DNA of 64,000 nt, from NCBI GenBank assembly GCA_002245135.1, contig NGBS01000292.1:62001-126000 (forward strand), in the 5' to 3' direction. This document shows positions 11,724 through 23,914 of this stretch, piece by piece. The position numbers and the translations under genes were made by a program. Each line of letters opens with the position of its first letter. The stretch's first letter is position 1. Under the pieces are notes generated by a model. The model was given only the letters and a program-made list of their open reading frames with translations, searched no databases and was not told the DNA's origin. This stretch comes from Proteromonas lacertae (taxonomy: Eukaryota; Sar; Bigyra; Opalinata; Proteromonadidae).

Positions 11724-12554
11724 ATGAAGAAAAAAGATAAAACCAGACTGATGTATTACTCTGTAGCTGTTGTTTTAATTTGTATTGCAATACCTGTTGT
11801 ATATTCTTGGAGTATGAAAAATAAAGGTATTATGAAACTTGATTTTACGATAAAAAGAACTATACCACATGATAAAGATTCTTTTCTGTATATTTTTTGT
11901 AATTAAAGCATTAGACAAGGCTTCGAGTATTATAATGGTTTCATTTATGAAACTACAGGCTTATATGGTAAGTCTATTGTTAAAAAAGTTAATCCAGATA
12001 CAGGTGATGTAATTAAATTTGTTAAATTGGAAGATAAGTATTTTGGTGAAGGTTGTACCATTTTCAATAACAAACTCTATGTAGTGACTTGGAAAGAAAG
12101 AACAGGATTTATATTTAATCCAGATACATTAGAAAAAGAAAGTCAATTTTCTTTTAAAAGCACTAGAAATGAAGGATGGGGATTAACTCACGATGATAAG
12201 TATTTAATAATGTCAGATGGTTCTAATAATCTTCATTACTATGATAAAAACTTTAAATATATAAAGAAAGTTCAGGTACGTTATCAACAACAACCAATTA
12301 ATAGTTTAAATGAGTTAGAAAATATAAATGGTTTAATTTGGGCTAATATATGGTATAAGAATTTTATTGTCATAATTAATCCATCGAATGGTGAAGTTGT
12401 ACATACCGTTGATTGTAAAGAGATAGTAAAGAATAAGGGATACAGTGGAGATGTTTTAAATGGGATTTTGTATTACAATAATGAAGTTTATTTAAGCGGT
12501 AAACTATGGAATAAAATATTTGTTGTTGATTTTCCTCAATTACCCAAAAAATAA
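11724..12554 (+). CDS. Glutaminyl-peptide cyclotransferase (beta-propeller type), membrane-anchored
   Basis: Two exons, 11724-11899 and 11927-12554, split by a 27-nt intron. The N-terminus is a signal anchor, with Lys/Arg followed by YYSVAVVLICIAIPVVYSW. The rest follows the papaya-type glutaminyl cyclase family: QGFEYYNGFIYETTGLYGKS, KLEDKYFGEGCTIFNNKLY, TWKERTGFIFN, NEGWGLTHDDKYLIMSDGS, LNELENINGLIWANIW and GYSGDVLNGILYY, each matching a propeller blade. Such enzymes turn N-terminal Gln into pyroglutamate on secreted peptides. The length (about 265 residues) is usual. Location in the secretory pathway follows from the anchor. Divergently oriented to VPS53, with only about 40 bp between the two starts, so the two genes probably share a promoter region. 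Confidence 0.85.
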
Positions 12555-12624
12555 GTGTTATAATTTATTTATTTATTTTGTTTGTATTTATTTTTCACAT
12601 TTTAATCAACTTTTAATCAATACT

Positions 12625-12960
12625 TTAATATAAATGTACTAAACCATAAAGCAATGTCCAAAATAGGACAAAACTCAAAAAAGTATCACTTAATCCACCA
12701 ATGATAAAACCGCTGAAAGTCATCGGTATGTAATTATTTAATTTGGAGTGAAATTTGAATTGAATAATTATAACTGATAATAGTACATTTGCAACAATAT
12801 AATATAGAAATCCTATATAACCTGTTATACCCAAAATACCAATAATGCATCCTAGAATGATTATCATGTACGCTCTAATATTTGACACCTCTTTCATGTT
12901 ATTCATAACTGCAAGTGGATTTAATGTGATTTGATTGGATATAATTGAAGAAGATTTCAT
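12625..12960 (-). CDS. EMC6: EMC6, ER membrane protein complex subunit 6
   Basis: An intronless reading frame of 111 residues from the ATG at 12958-12960 (MKSSSIISNQ). An in-frame upstream extension exists but adds nothing family-like. The sequence matches EMC6: IRAYMIIILGCIIGILGITG, YIGFLYYIVANVLLSVIIIQ, then FIIGGLSDTFLSF and FWTLLYGLVHLY, with the ILGLTG, GG(L/I) and FWT-LYG-VH-Y landmarks and three hydrophobic segments. EMC6 is a core membrane subunit of the insertase that places tail-anchored and multipass proteins in the ER membrane. The usual length is about 110 residues, as here. The gene is convergent with the glutaminyl cyclase gene, the stops about 70 bp apart. Confidence 0.9.
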   Translation of the reverse strand: MKSSSIISNQITLNPLAVMNNMKEVSNIRAYMIIILGCIIGILGITGYIGFLYYIVANVLLSVIIIQFKFHSKLNNYIPMTFSGFIIGGLSDTFLSFVLFWTLLYGLVHLY

Positions 12961-13066
12961 TATTGATTGAAAAATTACAAAAAAATAAAATTGATGTTTG
13001 AAAGAATCAAGCCTACTTATTTTCATCTCATAAAGCAAGACAGATAACAACAATAATTATAATAAT

Positions 13067-16000
13067 TCATTTTATATTGAATAATTCTTTTGATAATTCT
13101 TTCTTTTCTTCTTCTGAAATTCCATCCAACCTGATTATTCCTGTGGTTGAAAATACATTTAAAAATGTTAGTAATTCTGTTTTATCTATATTTTCTTTTA
13201 CAGTAATTGATAATTCTTCTAAGCATTCAAACACTTCTTTATTTTCTTTCATTAATCTAAATTCTCTTTTATTTAATTTATTACCTGATATATCAATCTT
13301 TTCTAATGATTTATAATCCTTCAATCCTTCAATTAATATTTTCAATCCTTTTTCATTCATTTCTACATCTATGTACATAATATTATAATATTATTCATTA
13401 AATACTTGAAAGGTTTAATGAATAATTGCAAATAAATATATCTAAATATTTACATATTATCTCCACTCCTTCATCTCCAATTGGATTATCATGTATTGAT
13501 ATAAACTTTACATTTTTTGGTAAAGAATCTGTTAATTCTTTCAACCCTTTTGAAGTTATTCTATTATTGGATATATCAATTTGATAATAATCAATCTGTT
13601 TTATTAATGAAATATGAGAATCATTCAGATTCATATCTATTAACATTAAAAATATAGATTTTATACTTGAAAAATCATAATATCTATCACCAATTCTTCT
13701 TTTCTTTTTTATACAATAATCCAAATAATATTCCAATTCTTCATTTGTCCATGATGAACATTTCATTTGTATAAATGGATATTCTTCTTTTTCTAATGAT
13801 TTTGAACAGATTAATTTTAATCCATTCATTCTTACATTATTTCCGTTCAGGTTTATAATATTACATTTTTTAATTGAATCAATTTTATCTGTTAATATTA
13901 TCATACTATCATCATCTATTGAAGTATTACTCAAATTTATTATTCCATAGTTTAACACATCTAAATTGCTCAATAATAGCCTAAATCCAATATTACCAAT
14001 TGGATTATCTATTTAACAAACATTAATAATCAATAATAAATATACCATGAATAAATAACTTGTCAATATTGTTATTTTCTTTCATGTAATTCATTACATA
14101 TTCTATTCCATCTGAATCAACGTTATTATAACTGATATCAAGCAAATTGATTCTATTATTAATATTCTTTAAAGCATCAACTAAATACTTCAATCCAACT
14201 GAAGATATTCTCATTTCTATAGTATTCTATATAATATTATTATACTTGAACAATTAATAATGTTGTCTTTATCTTTTAATAAATGTAAATGTGGTAATAA
14301 CATTTCTAGTCCTTTATCTTCTATTTCATTTTCACATAATTCAAGATATTGAAGGTTTAAAAAAGAAGATAAACTGTTAATTAGTAATTCTATACTTTTA
14401 TATGTCAGTTTATTATCTAAATATCAGTAAAAGATCAAAATATACTTCTTAAATCTAACCACTTTATTTCACCTAATTCATTTGATCTTATAGAAATGAA
14501 TGATTTGAAAATATTATCATCAATTTCTATACCACCTAAATCTAGTTCACCTCTCCAATATTTAATGTATTTAAGTATTTTTGGAATGTCTTCATCTACA
14601 ATTAATGCTTTACTTCTATTAAAATCAAATGATATTTGTGAAATAGGAAATTTGGAGAATAAAATTTTTAATCCTTTTGAATGAATATAGTTATTCCATG
14701 AAACATCTATTCTATTCAGGTTAGGATATTTATATATTTCCTGTGATAATAATATCATTGATTCATCATTTACCTTCATACCAATAAGATCTAATTCATT
14801 ATATTTGCTTATTAATAAATGTAAATATGGAAGTAATAGTTTAAATCCTTTTGAACCTATTGGATTAGCTATTACAAAATTAAATAAATAATTGAATGAT
14901 ATATACACCTAAGATCAACATATTTCAATTTCATGAAAGGTATTAATTCAATAAACAATTCAACAAAATAAGATGTAAGATTGAGATCTGATAAATCTAA
15001 TTCTTGTAGATTAGATAATTGAGAAAAGTAAGAAACAAATAACAGTTGATATTGAATAGGAATTTCTACACGATCTATAAAAATAAAAATTACAATTATA
15101 CAAAAAGTAATTTTTGTTGGATTAATTAGTTTGAATATTCTGAAGAAAAAATTAACTCCATCTTCACAAAAACATATACATTTTGAATCAACTGTAATTA
15201 TGTCTCTATCTTCATCTGTAACTACATTAAACAACATTTCATCTAAACAACATTGTTTTCCCTTTTCACATATGTGATGAATATGATATTTCAGTTTATA
15301 ATCAAATAAATCTGAATAATAATAGGGACAGCATGCTGTATAATCTCTTTTGTATAATTTCATTATCAATAATACTGACAAAATTCTCTCATTGGTTTTT
15401 TTATTATATGATTCTATTAGACTATCTCGAATAACTTTCCATTTATCACTTTTTAAATAATATTCTGCTTGAATATCAATGAATGGTGATATTTCTATTA
15501 AACAACCACTATTGAATAAGATTTCTTTTCTTTCATTACATATCATTAGATTATCATCTTTATCTCTCAATATTTCACTCATTTTTATCATTTCTTTTCT
15601 CAATTCTTTCAAACTCATTCTATCTTCATTCTTCACTTTCAATATTCTTTCTATCATTTCCTTCATCATTTCATCACATTCTTCATCAATACTGTATTTA
15701 CATCTCATAATATTATCTAGAGTTTTATTGATATTATCATCTTCATTAAATGGTAATTTCTTACTTGCCATTTCATATAAAATACAACCAATTGACCAAA
15801 TCACACTTCCATCATTACATTCATATCCATTGAACTCTTCAGGGCTTATAAAGCACATATCATATATTCCCACATCTTCATATTTTCTTAATCGATTCAA
15901 AAATAAATCACATATCTTTATATTGTTATTATTTTCATATATTACGTTACTACCCTTCAAATTATCTACTACTAAGTCATATTCACTCAATATCATCACA

Positions 16001-17705
16001 ATATCACATATAACACACATTATGCCACAAATATCATCACTTAAAAGGGATTTACACTTAACTACCTCTTCTAAATCTTCACAATAATAGCCTCTTTCTA
16101 TTACCATATATTCACCAATATTATTGATCTGAACAACATTAGAAGAATAAATGAATGAGAAACAACAATCAAACAACAATGAGTTAATTTCCAAGAATTT
16201 TAATATTTTCTTTTCTTTAATTCTACTAATATTAAATATTTTTACTTTCTTACTACCATTTTCATGTTTCACTACTAAATCTACTTCATGAACACTCTTT
16301 TCTATTTTCTCTTTTATCTAGTCAAAAATAAAAATATAATATTAATACGAAAGTATCTAAGGGTAATGTAGAGAATAAAATATCAGTTACGAACGAATTG
16401 ATTGACAATTTATCATATCTATTTTTATTTATGATTTTGAACAATTCACATAAGAATAATACCTTATCTTTCATCTTTTCATTTCTTTTAACTAACATTA
16501 AAAATATTTTTGTCAAATAAGGCAAATATTTATCTTTGTTTTGTTTTAATTTTTTAGAATCTTTATATGAAAATGGTGGATTATCTTGGTTGATTGAAGG
16601 AAATAATATCTATTGTACTATAACATATATATCATATACTGGTAAATATTCATCTTTCCAATAACCATCAAACTCATTTTCATTCATTTCACTTATTTCT
16701 TGTAATGTTTTACCTCCAATATAACCATTATTCAAATAAAAATCAACTGCAATGGAATCATATTCTCTACCACTTGATAAACTAATAGATGATGGTATTG
16801 ATGAACTATTATTACTATCAATAACAACATTAGATGAACAAATATTAGTTTTATATGACAACTCATTGATTATTTTTTCTACTTCATTCAGTTTTATTCT
16901 TTTATTAGGATCTTTTTCTAGCATTCGTTTTATTAATTCTTCAATCAAAATTATACTTTCACCATTTTTTCTTTGAAAGTCATAATTTGTTTCATTAATA
17001 ATCTTCTTTTCCACTTCTTTTGTATTTGACCCATCAAATGCAATTCTTAATGTATATATTTCATATATAATACATCCCAATGAAAATATATCACTTGCTG
17101 TTGAATATGGAGGAGGTTCATTTTGCCACAACTCTGGAGCTACATAATTAGGAGTTCCATTCAAATTAATATCAATTATTCCACTTTCTAATGCTAATCC
17201 AAAATCACTAATTATTAATTCATTTTCATCTCCAACTAAGATATTTCCAGGTTTTAAATCTCTGTGAAGAATTTCTTTGTTGTGAATATATTTCAATCCG
17301 TTTACTAAATCTTTTGTACAACTAATTATCTCCTAAATATCATAATACTAACATACATACATTACGTGAGAAATCTTTTTCTTTCTTTCTTTTTTCTCCT
17401 ATCATTCCCAATAAATCACCCTTTTTACAATATTTTGTGTAAATATAAACAGTTCTATTATCTGGATCTATATATGAGTCAACTAATTCTACTACATTTC
17501 TGTGTTTTAGTTCTTTAACTGAATCTATTTCATTAATTGCTTCATCTACTTTAGTTTCATTTTTGTTGTCATATTTCACTTCTTTTCTAGCAAGTTTTTT
17601 ACCTTCATGAATTACAGTATATACTTCACCATAGCTACCTTCACCAACGAAGGTATGTTTATTATCTTCTTTTGGAAGTGTGTGATTGTTACAATTAACT
17701 AACAT
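13067..17705 (-). CDS. Kinase-pseudokinase-LRR protein (family copy B, apparently intact)
   Basis: From ATG 17705 the first two exons encode a canonical Ser/Thr kinase: GEGSYGEV glycine loop (residues 21-28), ARKEVK with the VAIK lysine, HRDLKPGN, DFG, GTPNYVAPE and SLGCIIYEIY. A 30-nt intron (16610-16639) then joins ILFPSINQDNPPFS and a helical linker to a second kinase-like domain (about 15.5-16.3 kb), in which HRDLK becomes VDNLKGSNV and DFG becomes DLFLN: a pseudokinase. After a Cys-rich connector (CCPYYYSDLF, CICFCEDG) come leucine-rich repeats of the ribonuclease-inhibitor kind (LDISYNN, INLNGNNVRMNGL, IDISGNKLNKREF) to the stop at 13067. About 10 exons, no frameshift seen. It is probably a signalling scaffold with one active kinase. 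The kinase could instead be a separate gene ending near 16612 if that intron is not used. Confidence 0.65.
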
Positions 17706-17825
17706 TAAAGCTTGATATTCAGGTTTGAGTATAAATTATGAGAAATGATTGGTTAATCAATTTATGAATTTACATACACATACACATAGTTACAAACACA
17801 TATAAATAAATTATTTACTTCATTT

Positions 17826-19795
17826 TCATCTTTTTAAATAGATTATACACCAACCAGGAATTAATTCACCATTTCTTTCATATCTTTCAACTACAAAACC
17901 AAATAAGCCATAACTATAATAATATAGTACATACACAAACATATTATTTATATTAATATACTTGTATATATTATTATCGTTTGGAATAATATATAAAACA
18001 TATTCTTCACATTCAAATACGCTTACACTGTCTTCTTTAGATAATTCATTCAAATACTTACATAATTCTCCTTCTCGAACATATTTGTAGTAATATAATT
18101 TCATCAATAACAATTTACTAATACTCATTTTATTCAATTCAACTAAAAAATCTTTTCGTTTAATATGCTTTTGAATTATTATTTCTTTACCACTGCTTTC
18201 TCGTAATATATCTATACAAATACCTATTCCATATAATGAAACAAAATAGAGCGGAAACATATACAACATTCTATCAGTTAATAATAATTGAACTACATCT
18301 ATTCATATTAAATTTATAAAAATATATATACCTCTGCCTATTAAAGGCACTGCTTCTTTTTCTATATTTATTGGTAGACTGTTATTATAATTATTCTTTT
18401 GAATGTCTACTACTTTATTATTCATATCAATTACAATATTTACTGGTAATATTGAATATTTATTATTATTATTATTATTATTTATATATGAATTAGATGA
18501 TTCTGATGGAGATAATAGTATTCGATATTCCTTTACATTTTCATTTCTTTCATTATTGTTATTTGACAAAGAATTATGTTGTGAAAAAGGAGAATGAGAT
18601 AGATCAGAAGAAGACGTTTGCATTGAAGTATTATTGTCAGATTTTTTAACTTTTGACTGTATATAATTATCACTGTTATTGTTTTCTTTGTTACTCATTT
18701 CAATATTATTTGGGTTATTAGCATTTATATCATCAACTTCATTATCACTTTCTCTTACTTCTTCATCATTATCATTACTTTCATTATCAATAATTCTTTT
18801 TGTTGCAATATTCGGGTTTGATAGTCTATGGGGAATCTCGATGCTGTTTATAATTTTAAATACTTTTGCTCCATTATGATCTGATTTTACTGCTTCTATT
18901 GTTGTATTGAATTCGATTGGAGGACCTAATGATCTTTTAGCAGTGTAAATTTTTCGTTTTTTATTTTGTTTAATACTATCATCTATTCTATTATCTTTTT
19001 GATTCTCATTTACATCATCACTATCTATTCTTTTTCTTTTTCTTTTTCTAATAACAAAACACAACTAGTAATTATAATATTATACTTTTGAATAACTTTA
19101 TAATCACTATCTTCTTCTTCTTCTTCTTCTTCAACTTTTTTTGATGTGTTTTCTTTTTTCATTTTTTCTTCTTTTATTATATTCTTTTTAACTCGTTTTT
19201 CATCCTCACTTTCATCTTCATTATCATCTATATCATTATCCTCTTCAGTATCACTTGTTTCAAGAAAATTAGTCTTTTCATCATCTTCATCAATTTCATT
19301 ACTTTTAGAATTATTCTCATTCTGTTTTTTATTCCCAGCTAAAGTTATATCTAAATATTTTCTATGCTTTTCACAAAAATGTAAATCTGGATTTTCATGA
19401 AAAACTGATCTTGCTTTTACAGCACATAGATAATGAAAATTTTTATTACATCTATTTTGTAGAATAGCAGAAAATATACCCTTTTCTTGCACACCCAACA
19501 GTAGCTCCAACTTTCTTACATAAGGAACATTTCATTTTTCTACCTCTCAAATAAGCTTTAAGTAAGCAACTTTTTTTCATTTCATTATCTGTTACATTCC
19601 ACAACTCTCCTGCCCATCTCTTACACAAAAAATGGAATGATACATATATAATTTCTTTTCTATGGATATTTAAATGAAATCATATTAACTATTATACTCA
19701 ATTTTGAAATATTCAGGGTATAATGATCCTAAATCATCACATTTATCAGGGTTATTGCATAATCCACAAACTTTTTTGGCAATAAATGAGTCCAT
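17826..19795 (-). CDS. Extended-PHD (ePHD) nuclear protein with possible SPOC-like C-terminus
   Basis: The start MDSFIAKKVCGLCNNPDKC at 19795 and the next exons form an extended PHD module: CGLCNNPDKC, FHFLCKRWAGELWN, CSLCKKVGATVGCARKG, then (after a 28-nt intron) CNKNFHYLCAVKARSVFH and HFCEKHRKYLD. These are the pre-PHD and atypical PHD Cys/His ligands of proteins such as PHF6, PHF11 and MLL, which bind nucleic acid or histones. A long acidic/basic low-complexity middle follows (EEEEEEEDSD, KRKRKRIDSD, Asn runs). The last exon has ISKLLLMKLYYYKYV and ECEEYVLYIIPNDNNI, spaced like the core strands of SPOC domains; this part is a weak inference. A chromatin or transcription role is likely. Confidence 0.65.
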
Positions 19796-19974
19796 TTATT
19801 TTACCAACAATATTATAAAGTGTAACCCTTTTATTTCAAACTTAATTTCTCGAGCCTTCAAGCTGTTAATTGTTTATATGCAAAATAAGAAGTTTTATAT
19901 ATCTTTTGATATTATATATTGTAAAACCATTACATAATACTACCCACGCAAAATATAAAAAAATAATCAATAAA

Positions 19975-21509
19975 TTAAGTCCAAGGATAAAAAGAAGTAA
20001 ATAAAATACAACCAACTACTGAATAAACAAAGAAATATATGATAATAACTAATTTCTTCATAGAATGAGGTAAAAAAGCTATATACCAATATATCAAAGG
20101 AGTTGAAGAGGTAATAAGCCTTGTCATTATCTGCACATGTGCTATTGTTAATCCAAGAAGCAATAATCCAATCAAATGTATTTTAAACGGAATTACATAT
20201 TCTGAAATTGAAGGAATACGAAATGTCCATCTTATAATATGTACATCTATTGAATTCAAAGTCATTAAACTGATTATTATAATGGGTAATGCTAATAAAA
20301 CACCAGGAATCTATATAAACAAAATATATATAGTAAATATAGTAAATATATACATGTGAAATTGTGTAATACTTCATAAAACCGCAGTCCCAATACTTAT
20401 CTTGGATATATTCATAACTATTTACATATAAATTATAATTAACTATACATTGTAGGTATATATATATTATTACAATAAGGTTTATCATTATTACTGATAT
20501 ATATATTACAATAATAATATTGATAATAGATTTGATATAATAAAAATGGAGATATTATTAATATACAAGTTAATATCATCTATATATATATATCAGTAAT
20601 AATTATACTTTAATGAAATGAATAATAAAATTTCTTTTATTAAACGGATGATTGATAGGATTTAAATGAAGTATGAAACTCATACAATTGTATATTCCAT
20701 TAAACATTCTTGGAACAGGAGAAGTGATGAAATAAAAACAAACTACAAATACACACAACATTGAAGCGTTTGATCTTGTAAAACAATTCAATGAAAATAA
20801 GATTATAGAAATATAAAAGCTTGAGTTTAAATTATCGGCTTGATATTTGAAGAAGAAATATAAACCACCAAAAAGTAAGGTTGAGTATAAATTCTCAGTG
20901 TAAATTGACAAATTAAATATGGTAGATGGATTAATGCAATATAATACTAGAACTTCTGTAAGAATAAATGATTTTGGTTGAAATATGAGTTGTGTAAGTG
21001 ATAATAACATAAACGCTGAAGAAAAAAACAAGACATTTCTATTTTACTGTATATACAATATATACGTTACTAAAAACCCAGATATATGAAGCACTGCATC
21101 ATATGATAAAAACCAAAATGTGAACAACCATATGCATTTACTATTTATCATAATAACAACAATCATACGCTACACCCCTTATTATTAGCGGAAATAATGG
21201 TAAAAAAGCATGTTGCTGTTCGTATAAATATCCTGATTTCGCTATTGCTAAAAAATGACTAAGAAAAAATGAAGAAATTTAACATACACACCATCCCAAT
21301 TTGATAAATGATTCAATAACCTTAATATTACGTATGATAACGAGCCAAAATTTTCTTTCTACAAAAGTAACATTCCTTTATACATTATATAAAAGATTTG
21401 AAGTATCGTAAGGTTCACTTTCATATGTACATAGCAATGTTAAAAAGTAATAAAATATTCGAGAGAAGAGTAGAATTTTAACTCTGTATGATGTGAAAAT
21501 TCCTTCCAT
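19975..21509 (-). CDS. PIGV: PIG-V / GPI mannosyltransferase 2
   Basis: Multi-exon, start MEGIFTSYRVKILLFSRIFY at 21509. Family landmarks in order: NHLSNWDG joined to HFLAIAKSGYLYEQQHAFLP, the WD-x-HFL-IA-GY-YE-Q-AF-P block with the catalytic Asp of the first luminal loop. Next come LYCINPSTIFNLSIYTENLY (the INP-S-IF---Y-E-L block), CFTRSNASML (RSN), and near the end IMTRLITSSTPLIYWYIAF. The protein is polytopic in the ER membrane and adds the second mannose to GPI precursors, using dolichol-phosphate mannose. Introns of 25-60 nt interrupt it. The region 20266-20560 is rich in AT tracts, and exon limits there are less certain. Confidence 0.8.
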
Positions 21510-21600
21510 TTTCTCAAGCTTTTCTCAAACAACAAATTATTTGAGCTTGAAATCTAAGGGGTAACAAAATTTTGACTCAAATTTTGATTTATATTTTTAA

Positions 21601-23882
21601 ATGCTAGAAACTGTGGTGACAGAGATTATTACTAGGTTTTTTGGAGATCTTATCCGTGACTTCCATAAAGAAGATCTTCATATCGGTGTTTCTAGTATGG
21701 AAGCAGAAGTAAAGAATCTAGTATCTTTCTGTTTATTATAATATAAAAAAGGAATTAAGAGAAGGGGCATTAAAAGAATTTAATGTACCAGTTGTTATAA
21801 AGAAAGGTGGTATAGGTAGATTTCATCTTCAGGTATGTATTGCTCTATTGATCTTTAGATGCAAAATGTTCGTGATGTCTATTCTATAGAAATTGAAAAT
21901 GTTTTCTTTCTGTTTAGTCCACAAGGTGAGCCAATCGTCACATTAGAAGAGAAAGTGGAATCAATATACAAACAAAGAAGAAATAAGCTCAAAGTATATT
22001 TATGATGATATTTAATTGCGGTAGCATTTTTTTGAATCAACAATAGAGAAAATAGTAGAACCAAAATTTGATCCACTTCCAAAGAACATGACATTTAAAA
22101 ATATTCATTTAAGAATAGAAGATACAACGTATAATATACTCTAAATCTTCCATTAATTACATATATTACTTAATATAGTGCTGAGCATCCATTTGCTATT
22201 GGATTAGTGGTTGAAAAATGCCAACTAGAAACGGCTCCACACAATACAGGTGTTAAAGGTACAAGGCAAAAAAATATTCATTTAAAAGGTTTCAGAATCT
22301 ATTACCATCCAGACATGAAGCAGCCAATGAATTGCAATGAAGGAATGAATGTATTTATATCTGATATGATGATTCCACTAACATCTTCACAATCTGACCA
22401 TCCATTATACCCACCAAAGTCACTAATATTACCATTAAATATATCAATAAAAATGATCTTTGATTTAAGAGACAAAAGAGACATATTTTTAAGCGAATTA
22501 ATAGATTTAGCCTCAATGTTGTCAAAACTGGACATTCACAGTGAAGAAGGTTTAAAAGTGGTTAATTCATGGATGGAGATGCATACTACTACAGATTTAT
22601 CAAAACTTACACCAGATGAAGCATTTATCCTATTATGCAAATCATTAGGTAAATGCCATAGGTTAGACTTAGTATCTGAGTTTAATAAACAAGCGATGAG
22701 TCTACAGAAGAAATTAAATAATCCAATGCTATCTATCACAGTAAATGTAGAAAATGTTTCAATGGAAGTATCACCAGAGTTAATTCGTGATTTATTTTCA
22801 TTTTATACACAATATATATTACATTATAATGTTGAAGTATACCATCAGTTTAAACCGGATTGTAGACCAGATAATAAAGAACATATATCATTTTTTTTTC
22901 TTATTTTTTTATCAAGTTTTCTTCATTTTTTTCACTGTAAATTGTGGTGGAGATATGCTTTGAAATCAATAGTATACAATCTAATCTCCAGAGAAAAGAT
23001 CAAATCATCATTTACATCATTTGATCGAATATTACAGAAGAATCGATATATTCATTTATACCAACGTAAACTCAATGCTCCTTGGTTAAGAATATTGAAA
23101 GGTGATATGGTAGCAATCTCACATTTAGATAAACTGGAGAGAGAAATCGATCCACAGAGACTATTGCATTATAGAGAATTAGCAGTGAAGGAAATTGAAG
23201 AAAAGAAAAAAATGAAATTTCCACCTCCTCCATTACCAGTGTATTTATTAATATTTTTATATTTTATTATTTTTAGTAAGAAAAAAGAACCACATGAATT
23301 AATAGATGGTATAAGAAAAGCACTGTATGGTTTATTATTAACTAGAAATAAGTCAAAATTAATGACTTATTTCGATAAATACAAACCAAATGATTTGCCA
23401 TTAAAGATTAGAGTTTATATTCCTAAAGTATCATTATCTATGAATAAATCCGTTGGTGATAAATTATGTGATATTTCCGCCAATAATATTCAAGTAAATG
23501 TATTAGCACGTCAATTACAGATGGATATTTCTATTAATGTTCATGATGTTAAACTGTTAGATTTTACACCTAATGCAGTATTTCCAACAGCATTAGATAA
23601 GAAGAATGAAGAAGGATTGGATGATGACTTTCTTACAGTGAATGTTTTCTTTCCACTAAAAGGTGATGATGAATTGAAAGTGAATGTAAAGTATATTAAT
23701 ATTATTATTTATATAATAGTATTGTTCCAATCTTATTATCCATCAATTTAGATTTATTTGTACATATAATAAAGACATATTCACCGAAACAAGATTTTGA
23801 ATGGACTGGGGTAGTTGATATGTTACAAAAAGGATCAAAGAAAGTGCAATTATTCGTAGAAGATTTCGTATTAATATATATA

Positions 23883-23914
<32 letters not shown>

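Noticed and set aside
22862-22960. Possible intron in VPS13 at the Phe-rich SFFFLIFLSSFLHFFHC stretch
   Set aside because: No suitable GT donor precedes it and the frame is open throughout, so it was left as coding, though the sequence is unlike VPS13.
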